Shown: piece by piece, positions 1-4,628 of the stretch
Numbering within the stretch: the first letter of the stretch is position 1
How the letters are laid out: every line of letters starts with the position of its first letter
Origin: Puniceicoccales bacterium
Lineage (GTDB): Bacteria; Verrucomicrobiota; Verrucomicrobiia; Opitutales; JAIRLG01
Length of the DNA stretch: 5,691 bases
Direction: 5' to 3'
Assembly: GCA_031278595.1 (NCBI GenBank)
Contig: JAITKE010000030.1
Coordinates: 1-5,691, forward strand
Made by a program: the position numbers and the translations under genes
Notes under the pieces: generated by a model
The model's database searches: none
Told to the model about the DNA's origin: nothing
Seen by the model: only the letters and a program-made list of their open reading frames with translations

Positions 1-4
1 TCCT

Positions 5-37
5 ACGATTGACGGAACCTCAGCTCTCACGATTGAC
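5..37. repeat. Degenerate direct repeat, period 24
   Basis: The 9-mer ACGATTGAC occurs at 5-13 and again at 29-37. Similarity continues past the core: both copies are followed by a GAA within a few bases and then by an AGCT (22-25 and 48-51). The array may extend beyond the left edge of the window. Its role is unknown. Possible roles include regulator half-sites for a gene to the left or remnants of a tandem repeat. The TTGAC cores resemble -35 boxes, but no -10 box sits at a proper distance. Confidence 0.4.
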
Positions 38-66
38 AGAAGTTTCCAGCTTTTATTTGACGACAC

Positions 67-98
67 CCTCTAGGGATCAGAAAAAACGCCTCTAGGGA
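67..98. repeat. Direct repeat CCTCTAGGGA, period 22
   Basis: The 10-mer CCTCTAGGGA is present at 67-76 and 89-98 with an A-rich spacer between the copies. The 22-bp period would put both copies on nearly the same face of the DNA helix, as expected for paired protein-binding sites, but no known operator is recognised. Chance or decayed duplication remain possible. Confidence 0.35.
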
Positions 99-231
99 GA
101 AAGGAAACGGGAAAGAGAACGTATTCTTCCATCCTCACTCCCGAGCATTTCCAAGAATCAGCAACGCGCTTCGGCGGAGGAAGAATAAGAAAGAAGGAAG
201 CGAAGGATAATAGAAGGGAAAAAGCAAACGC

Positions 232-777
232 TCAGACGCGCATGAAGAAGCCCGGATCCATGCCTCCCGCCGGAGCAGGCTCCCCTGCCGGAGCGGGTAT
301 TGCTGCGGATTTTCCGGCCGGGCCGCCGCTGTGCTCCGGCATCTCCCCTCGGGCAAACTGAAGCATTTTTTCGCTCCAGGCCTCCACCTCGTTGACGAAG
401 TGCTCGAACAGGGTCTTGAAGTGCTCCAGCTCGATGAAGCGGCTTGGCAGGAGACAAGTCACCCCTATTTGGCCGGAATCCTGGCTGTAGGAAAACGTAA
501 AACCGCTCCCTGAGGCATTTTCGTGGTTGAAGAAGAGGAAGACATCCTTTTTTGCCATCTCCGGCACCTCGCCGATCTCGGAATAGAAGATCACGCCGTC
601 GAAGTAGGGATTGAATTTCAGGTGGATCTCCAGGTTGCCCTTGGCCGACAGGCAGCAGTAGCCGGTCGGATCCACCTGCAGCGCCACCCCGATCTCACGC
701 CCGAAGGCGCTGATCACATTCGCCATTTGATCGCACGACATATCCCAGAAAAACCCTTTTCCCGGGAGTTTAGGCAT
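232..777 (-). CDS. Putative type III secretion chaperone, CesT/Tir-chaperone family
   Basis: A 181-residue protein with the layout of class I T3SS chaperones. These are small dimeric cytoplasmic proteins that bind the N-terminus of secreted effectors and keep them competent for export. Visible parts in order: an N-terminal helix (about 14-31); a strand with a DPTGYCCLS turn (36-44); a long strand and hinge FYSEIGEVPEM (64-74), matching the LG-x-lP segment of the family; a helix ending in an Asn-rich turn FFNHEN (82-87); two strands (92-111, with GQIGVTCLLP); and a closing amphipathic helix (113-141). Family members are often 130-160 residues; here a low-complexity Gly/Pro/Ala tail (about 145-175) is added, including the tandem PAPAGE-PAPAGG, followed by a hydrophobic GFFMRV end. 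ATG 777 is chosen because GGGG lies 6 bases upstream; the next Met (residue 13) has no good spacing. No effector or secretion apparatus gene is in the window. The call rests on fold-pattern recognition, so a distant YbjN-like relative cannot be excluded. Confidence 0.68.
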   Translation of the reverse strand: MPKLPGKGFFWDMSCDQMANVISAFGREIGVALQVDPTGYCCLSAKGNLEIHLKFNPYFDGVIFYSEIGEVPEMAKKDVFLFFNHENASGSGFTFSYSQDSGQIGVTCLLPSRFIELEHFKTLFEHFVNEVEAWSEKMLQFARGEMPEHSGGPAGKSAAIPAPAGEPAPAGGMDPGFFMRV

Positions 778-782
778 TTTTC

Positions 783-826
783 CCCAGAGGTCAAGGCCTC
801 AAGAGTAGGCCCGTGGGGTCTCTGGG
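783..826 (-). promoter_or_regulatory. Nested hairpin over the chaperone ribosome binding site
   Basis: On the minus strand CCCAGAG (826-820) pairs perfectly with CTCTGGG (789-783), and inside it GGCCT (811-807) pairs with AGGCC (799-795) around a 7-base loop. The distal arm runs directly into GAAAAATG, the chaperone start. The likely Shine-Dalgarno bases (GGGG, 785-782) are therefore mostly inside the outer stem. This arrangement could limit translation until the structure opens, by temperature, protein or ligand. The base pairing is seen in the sequence; the regulatory role is inferred. Confidence 0.45.
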
Positions 827-885
827 CTAGAAAAGGAGGAAATTTCGGAAAAAGTGAAAAAATTCTCTGCACGATGGATTGTTTA

Positions 886-917
886 TTTTTTCGCCGTCTG
901 TTTTTTTTCGCTGTCTT
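886..917. repeat. Imperfect 15-bp tandem repeat, period 17
   Basis: TTTTTTCGCCGTCTG at 886-900 and TTTTTTCGCTGTCTT at 903-917 match at 13 of 15 positions. The second copy overlaps the left arm of the cloverleaf element at 907-991. The repeat may be a duplication at the element's boundary, or a copy of its arm left by slippage; both explanations are inferred. Confidence 0.4.
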
Positions 918-991
918 TGGATTCCGAAGGAATCGCCCGCGGAGCGGGCACCAGCGCGCCCACTCCGTGGGCGCGCTGCAAAGACAGCGAA
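907..991. repeat. 85-nt cloverleaf inverted-repeat element
   Basis: A nearly fully self-complementary element. The closing stem is 13 perfect pairs, TTCGCTGTCTTTG (907-919) with CAAAGACAGCGAA (979-991). It encloses three perfect hairpins: GATTCC-GAA-GGAATC (920-934), GCCCGC-GGA-GCGGGC (935-949) and CAGCGCGCCCAC-TCC-GTGGGCGCGCTG (952-978). Only the three 3-base loops and bases 950-951 are unpaired, so 74 of 85 bases pair. It lies between the acyltransferase/heptosyltransferase gene and the chaperone gene. The T8 run at 901-908 sits on its left side in the plus strand, so it does not follow the structure as a U-tract in either transcript, which argues against a simple terminator. It does not match tRNA geometry (closing stem too long, no TPsiC-type loop). 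I do not recognise it as a named repeat family. It could be a mobile palindromic element, a structured RNA or a cruciform-forming protein site. Confidence 0.8.
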
Positions 992-1009
992 GGATCCGGC
1001 CGAAGCCAT

Positions 1010-1049
1010 GGTAAAACGCCCCATCACGCCGCGGAAAAACGCTCCATCA
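1010..1049. repeat. 17-bp direct repeat, period 23
   Basis: GGTAAAACGCCCCATCA (1010-1026) and GGAAAAACGCTCCATCA (1033-1049) agree at 15 of 17 positions, with a 6-base spacer. They lie just downstream of the acyltransferase/heptosyltransferase stop codon. On the minus strand each copy carries a TGATG start-stop motif, and a GGAGG (1062-1058) precedes the first by 10 bases. This could be a regulator site pair or a relic of tiny reading frames; neither is established. Confidence 0.45.
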
Positions 1050-1062
1050 GGACAGCACCTCC

Positions 1063-2964
1063 TCAGAACAGCAGCGAGAGAACGGCCGCTTCGACCGCCT
1101 CCACCGAAATGCCCTCCATCGATGGGCTCGTGGGGGACTGGAGCTCCCGGTGCGGCGCGGCGAAAAAAAGTCCTGTTCGCTGGGGCGAGGTGGGGCCATA
1201 GAGGACGACGCAGGGGACGCCCAGCGCATTGGCCAGGTGCAGTGCACCCGTGTCGTTGCCCACCACGACCGAGCACGAGCCCAGCGCATCGGCTAGGCCC
1301 CTGAGGTCCGTCTCGCCCTCCAGGTGTATGATCTCCGGAGCGGAAAAGCCGCGGTGGCGGGACAGGATTTCCGCATCCGGCGCCGTGCCCAGGAGCAGTA
1401 CGCGCCCACAGAGACTGGCAGACAGGAGTCGCGAGGCCAATGACTCCCATCGCTCCAATGGCCAGCGCTTCGCCGGAAGGTTCGCACTGCCAAAGACGAG
1501 GCCCACCGTGACCCTTTCGGGCCGGAGCCAGGTCTCCTGCGGCGCACGGGAAATTTTCTCCCGCAGGCCCATCGATCGAAAAAAGCGCTCCCAGAGAAGG
1601 CTCTGGTGTTCCTGCTGAAAATCCGCCGGGACTTTCCAGGGATGCCGGACGAAAATCCTCCTCCTTTGGGGAAGCTGCAGGCCGAAGGTCTCGTGGGCGC
1701 GCAGAACTTTTGCCTCCAATTCACTGCGGAGGGAATGGGTCAGCAGGATATAGAAGTCGGGGATTTCCCCGCTCAGGGCACGGAGCTTTGGGAAATAGTC
1801 CCAGCCCTTGGGGGGCAAGGGCAGAAAGCGATCCGCCAATTGCCAGCGCGACACCAATGGGGCCAGGGAGGCCGGCCCCAGCAGCGTGATCGCCGCATCC
1901 GGACGCATGGAATGTAATTTCCTCAACAGGGGAACGGCCATGACGAAGTCCCCGAGCCAGTTCGGCAGGCGCACCCAGAGCCTCGTCGCCCGAGCCCGCA
2001 CCAGCTCCGCCCGCACCGCCGGGTCGCTCAGGAGCAAATTCCGCCGGTGGTCGAGGTGGAGGAAGGCCTGGGGCTCATCCTGGGTATGCCAGCGGCGGTG
2101 CACCCAGAGCCAATCCTCGCAGATGCTTTCGTTGGAGCGCAGGAGCTGGCCCAACCAGTCATTGCCCGCCTGCGCCCAGGACGAGCCCGATTCCGGCTTC
2201 ACCAGGCGCTCGAGCTCGAGATGCACCCGGGCAAAGCCCCGGCGACGCGTCCACAGGGCATAGACCTCCACCCCCTCTCCGCACGGGGCCAACAGATCGG
2301 CCAGGGGGCTGCTGGAGGCCAGGCGTCCCATGAAATGGGACAGAATCCCGCTCTTGCCCGCACTCTGGTCGCCCAGAAAGGCAACGATCCCCTTTGCCCG
2401 CAGGATGCCCTTGGCCTTCAGAAGGCCATCTTTGCGGGAGAGCAGCTCGAGGCCGAAGCGTTCCCGCGTGCGCCGGAGCCAGGCATCGAGCCATGGATTT
2501 TCCAAGGGGCGGAACAGAACCCCACTGCGCCGTTCCCGGGCGAGCTCCGGAGCGAAAATCGGCAGCCAGGTCGCCGCCTCCATCATGCTCAGGTGCGGAA
2601 TCCACAGCAGCACCGGTCGGGGTCGCTCCCGGACTTCGCACAGCCATTGCCCCAGCGCTTCGGAAACGGAGCCGTTCTTCCGGAGGCGGTTTTTTGAAAA
2701 AAAAGGCGAGACCAGGGCCAGGCAGCCCATTTCCATCATGCGCCCGCAGCTCGTCCGGCCGATGCGCCGCTTCCAGGCCCAGGATTTTTGGGGAAAGGCA
2801 TGGTCCAAATTGGACAGGAGCGTCCGGCGGCGACGGGGGAAGGTGTAGTAAAACACCCGTCCCAGCAATGCGGCGAGCAGGGCGATGCCCCGGCTCGGCA
2901 GCAGTGACAGGATAAAGCCCGCCGTGGGGAGAAATCCTCGCAGGAGGACTTCGGCCGGCTTCAT
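1063..2964 (-). CDS. Fusion: LpxL-type lipid A acyltransferase + GT9 heptosyltransferase
   Basis: A 633-residue, two-domain LPS assembly protein. Residues about 1-300 match the LpxL/LpxM (HtrB) lysophospholipid acyltransferase family. They include an N-terminal hydrophobic segment (about 5-40) suited to inner-membrane anchoring, NLDHAFP (52-58), the catalytic H-X4-E as His124 and Glu129, FRPLENP (151-157) followed by an Arg-rich helix, Asp199 in GDQ, and DWLWVHRRW (284-292). These enzymes acylate the lipid A precursor, usually from acyl-ACP. Residues about 327-633 match glycosyltransferase family 9 (WaaF/WaaC), which uses ADP-heptose. Visible motifs are VRLPNWLGD (331-339), GSANLPAKRWP (492-502), GETDLRGL (550-557) and GNDTGALHLANALG (569-582); Asp339, Lys499 and Asp571 are candidate key residues. 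ATG 2964 is preferred over the upstream Met at 3015 because it lies one base after the fabF stop and begins with a normal family N-terminus; the 3015 start would overlap fabF by 50 bases. The Shine-Dalgarno sequence is weak, so coupling to fabF is likely. Acyl-chain and acceptor specificity cannot be read from the sequence. Confidence 0.9.
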   Translation of the reverse strand: MKPAEVLLRGFLPTAGFILSLLPSRGIALLAALLGRVFYYTFPRRRRTLLSNLDHAFPQKSWAWKRRIGRTSCGRMMEMGCLALVSPFFSKNRLRKNGSVSEALGQWLCEVRERPRPVLLWIPHLSMMEAATWLPIFAPELARERRSGVLFRPLENPWLDAWLRRTRERFGLELLSRKDGLLKAKGILRAKGIVAFLGDQSAGKSGILSHFMGRLASSSPLADLLAPCGEGVEVYALWTRRRGFARVHLELERLVKPESGSSWAQAGNDWLGQLLRSNESICEDWLWVHRRWHTQDEPQAFLHLDHRRNLLLSDPAVRAELVRARATRLWVRLPNWLGDFVMAVPLLRKLHSMRPDAAITLLGPASLAPLVSRWQLADRFLPLPPKGWDYFPKLRALSGEIPDFYILLTHSLRSELEAKVLRAHETFGLQLPQRRRIFVRHPWKVPADFQQEHQSLLWERFFRSMGLREKISRAPQETWLRPERVTVGLVFGSANLPAKRWPLERWESLASRLLSASLCGRVLLLGTAPDAEILSRHRGFSAPEIIHLEGETDLRGLADALGSCSVVVGNDTGALHLANALGVPCVVLYGPTSPQRTGLFFAAPHRELQSPTSPSMEGISVEAVEAAVLSLLF

Positions 2965-2965
2965 C

Positions 2966-4237
2966 TTACGAATTCTCGAAGCGACGGAAGAGCAGCGCCG
3001 CGTTGTGACCCCCAAAGGCCAGGTTCTCGCTTAGGGCCGTCCGCACTTCTCGGCGCAGGGCGACATTCGGCACGTAGTTGAGGTCGCAGTCCGGATCGGG
3101 AAATTCGTAGTTGATGGTCGGGGGGATGAGGCCACTGACGATGCTTTGGATGGTCGCGATGGCCTCGATGCCGCCGGCCGCACCCAGCAGGTGGCCGGTC
3201 ATGCTCTTGGTCGAACTGATGGGAATGGTCCGAGCGGCCTGGCCGAAGACCCGTTTGATGGCCAGGGTTTCGCTCCGGTCATTGTAGAGCGTCGATGTGC
3301 CGTGGGCATTGATGTAGTCCACCTCCTCCGGCGCACAGCCGGCCCCCTTCAAGAGGCGGCGCAGGCAGAGGGACAGGCCTTCGCCCTCGGGATCCGGTGC
3401 GGTGATGTGGTGAGCATCGCAGGAGGCCTCGTAGGCGACGAGCTCGGCATAGATTCTGGCCCCGCGAGACTGGGCATGGGCCAGGGTTTCCAGCACCAGC
3501 AATCCGGCTCCCTCCCCCATCACGAAACCGTCCCGCTTCGCATCGAAGGGACGGCAGGCATGGGCCGGATCCTCGTTGAAAGAGGTGCTCAGGGCCTTCA
3601 TGGCGCAGAAACCGGCAAAGCTGAGCTCCGTCAGCGGGGCCTCGCTCCCACCGGCCAGCATCACATCGGCCTTCCCCAGGCGCAACAGCTGAAAGGCCTC
3701 GCCGATGGAATGCGAACCGGCGGCGCAGGCGGTCACGACGGAAAAATTGGGCCCCCTGGCGCCCACCTCAATCGCCACCACCCCGGAGGCGATGTTGCAG
3801 ATGAGCGAGGGGATCATGAAGGGCGAGACCCTTCGCGTCTCGGACTGATGGAATTTTCCGGTCTGGATTTGGATGGTCTCCATGCCTCCGATGCCGGAGC
3901 CGATCACCACCCCCAGGCGCTCGGCCTCGTCCGGCCCCTGTGGGGCAAAGGAAGCATCTTGCAAAGCTTTCTGGGCCGCCGCAACGGCGAACTGGGCAAA
4001 GCGGTCATTCCGCCTGGCCTCCTTGGGATCCATGAAGCGCTCCGGATCGAAATCCTTCACCTCCGCCCCCACCTGGCACTCGCAGTGCGTCGTGTCGAAG
4101 TGCGTGATCCGCCCGATGCCCGAGACGCCCGCCGTGAGCCGTTGCCAGAACACCTTCAATTCGTCGCCCAGCGGCGTGACCAAGCCCATGCCCGTCACCA
4201 CCACCCGTTGCTCCGGCGGAAGGGAAGCCACGGCCAT
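2966..4237 (-). CDS. fabF: Beta-ketoacyl-ACP synthase II
   Basis: A 423-residue cytoplasmic condensing enzyme of type II fatty acid synthesis. It joins malonyl-ACP to a growing acyl-ACP with loss of CO2. The length matches the family (about 410-420 residues). Seen motifs: VVVTGMGLVTPLG (12-24); the nucleophile elbow VTACAAGSHSIGEA with Cys171; GGSEAPL (196-202); FDAKRDGFVMGEGAG (231-245); NAHGTSTLYND with His312; SSTKSMTGHLLGAAGG with Lys344 and His349; and the C-terminal NLAFGGHN (405-412). The Cys-His-His triad is complete, so this is a condensing enzyme rather than a chain-length factor. The usual Pro after GTST is replaced by Leu. ATG 4237 is chosen because it lies 4 bases after the acpP stop; a longer frame to 4294 would run into acpP. 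The tight packing with acpP upstream and the lipid A acyltransferase fusion downstream indicates one operon. FabB-type specificity cannot be fully excluded, but the acpP neighbour and sequence pattern favour FabF. Confidence 0.96.
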   Translation of the reverse strand: MAVASLPPEQRVVVTGMGLVTPLGDELKVFWQRLTAGVSGIGRITHFDTTHCECQVGAEVKDFDPERFMDPKEARRNDRFAQFAVAAAQKALQDASFAPQGPDEAERLGVVIGSGIGGMETIQIQTGKFHQSETRRVSPFMIPSLICNIASGVVAIEVGARGPNFSVVTACAAGSHSIGEAFQLLRLGKADVMLAGGSEAPLTELSFAGFCAMKALSTSFNEDPAHACRPFDAKRDGFVMGEGAGLLVLETLAHAQSRGARIYAELVAYEASCDAHHITAPDPEGEGLSLCLRRLLKGAGCAPEEVDYINAHGTSTLYNDRSETLAIKRVFGQAARTIPISSTKSMTGHLLGAAGGIEAIATIQSIVSGLIPPTINYEFPDPDCDLNYVPNVALRREVRTALSENLAFGGHNAALLFRRFENS

Positions 4238-4241
4238 GGTC

Positions 4242-4514
4242 TCAGGCAACGGCCTGCTTCTGTCCGAGCTTATCCGAGATGTAACGAATGACATCCTGGA
4301 CCGTCCGCAGTCCCTCCGCCTCCGCCTCCGGGATTTCCCCGCCCAGTTCGTTGGCGAACTCCTCCTCGAAGGCCATCACCAATTCCACCGTATCCAGAGA
4401 ATCCGCACCCAAGTCCTCCAGAAAAGAAGCCTCCGGCGTGACCTTTTCCGCGCTGACCCCGAGCTGGTTAATGATGATCTCCTTAACGCGCTGCTCTATC
4501 GTTTTTTCAGTCAT
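4242..4514 (-). CDS. acpP: Acyl carrier protein
   Basis: A 90-residue acidic carrier protein that holds acyl chains on a phosphopantetheine arm during fatty acid synthesis and donates them to acyltransferases. The attachment site is the canonical ADSLDTVEL, with Ser39 as the modified serine. Helix I (about 3-18), the FLEDLGADSLD loop, helix II (39-53) and the C-terminal helix (TVQDVIRYISDKL) are all present. Compared with the common EEEFGIEIP segment, this protein reads EEEFANELGGEIP, about four extra residues at the end of helix II. The C-terminal GQKQAVA is a short extension. ATG 4514 gives the normal N-terminus; upstream bases (GAAGAT) are only a weak, close Shine-Dalgarno. It is the first gene of the acpP-fabF-acyltransferase unit, and a 15-bp palindrome sits 3 bases before its start. 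Confidence 0.97.
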   Translation of the reverse strand: MTEKTIEQRVKEIIINQLGVSAEKVTPEASFLEDLGADSLDTVELVMAFEEEFANELGGEIPEAEAEGLRTVQDVIRYISDKLGQKQAVA

Positions 4515-4517
4515 ATC

Positions 4518-4532
4518 TTCGTAAATTACGAA
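4518..4532. promoter_or_regulatory. Perfect palindrome before acpP
   Basis: TTCGTAAATTACGAA is a perfect 7+1+7 inverted repeat ending 3 bases from the acpP ATG. Its position over the ribosome binding region suggests an operator for a dimeric repressor, or an mRNA stem that hides the start. It does not match the Bacillus FapR consensus as I know it. The symmetry is observed; the function is inferred. Confidence 0.45.
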
Positions 4533-4544
4533 TCAAGTTCAGCC

Positions 4545-4573
4545 GAAGTAAGACGAAAATCTTCCCGAGTCAA
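4545..4573 (-). promoter_or_regulatory. Possible sigma-70-type promoter for acpP
   Basis: On the minus strand a good -35 box TTGACT (4573-4568) is followed after 17 bases by a weak -10 candidate TACTTC (4550-4545). It would start transcripts about 25-30 bases before the acpP ATG, just upstream of or at the palindrome 4518-4532. The spacing is ideal, but the -10 match is poor, so this is only a candidate. Confidence 0.3.
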
Positions 4574-4614
4574 GAGGCTTCTCCCGCTTCGCACTTGCCT
4601 TTTCCAAGGCCCAT

Positions 4615-4620
4615 TCTAAT
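4615..4620 (+). promoter_or_regulatory. Possible -10 box for prs, implying a very short leader
   Basis: TCTAAT matches the -10 consensus at 5 of 6 bases and ends 8 bases before the prs ATG at 4629. If used, the transcript would start almost at the start codon, giving a leaderless or near-leaderless mRNA. This fits the lack of a Shine-Dalgarno in the preceding bases (the AAGG at 4606-4609 is too far away). No good -35 lies at 16-18 bases. Confidence 0.25.
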
Positions 4621-4628
4621 CTCACCCG

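Larger units (their letters stand above)
1..231. other. Gene-free left edge with short repeats
   Basis: I see no convincing coding region here. On the minus strand this is the DNA downstream of the putative T3SS chaperone. The stretch from about 76 to 230 is purine-rich on the plus strand (many gaaag and aagaagg runs), so on the minus strand it is a pyrimidine-rich trailer. There is no strong rho-independent terminator after the chaperone stop; the only nearby stem is CGC-TTCG-GCG around 170-180, with 3 base pairs. Two pairs of short direct repeats occupy the first 100 bases and are listed separately. Open frames crossing the region lack family resemblance and look like shadows. Confidence 0.6.

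Noticed and set aside
1..100. CRISPR array at the left edge
   Set aside because: The repeats are only 9-10 bases long, two copies each, with spacing far too short for repeat-spacer units.
165..185. CGC-TTCG-GCG stem as the chaperone terminator
   Set aside because: Only 3 base pairs, with no adjacent T-run in the transcribed direction.
907..991. tRNA gene or rho-independent terminator as an explanation of the cloverleaf
   Set aside because: The closing stem has 13 pairs, the loops have only 3 bases, and no anticodon or TPsiC-like loop exists. The T8 run lies 5' of the structure on the plus strand and reads as A8 on the minus strand.
523..1014. 163-codon plus-strand frame antisense to the chaperone
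   Set aside because: Its first half mirrors the chaperone gene and its second half is read from the cloverleaf and T-runs; there is no ribosome binding site or family resemblance.
827..1450. Long minus-strand frame of 207 codons overlapping the 3' end of the fusion gene
   Set aside because: Most of it is an out-of-frame shadow of the GT9 domain and its composition is unlike a folded protein; only its last part is mentioned as a weak small-frame candidate.
2047..2848. Several plus-strand frames of 170-216 codons antisense to the acyltransferase domain
   Set aside because: They mutually overlap, lack recognisable domains and mirror the coding frame of the fusion gene.
2962..3015. Upstream Met at 3015 as the start of the fusion protein
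   Set aside because: It would overlap fabF by 50 bases and add a basic, non-family N-terminus; ATG 2964 fits the LpxL N-terminus and the 1-base junction.
3146..4291. 381-codon plus-strand frame antisense to fabF
   Set aside because: It is a G+C-driven shadow. The opposite strand encodes a complete FabF with all catalytic residues, while this frame shows no family motifs.
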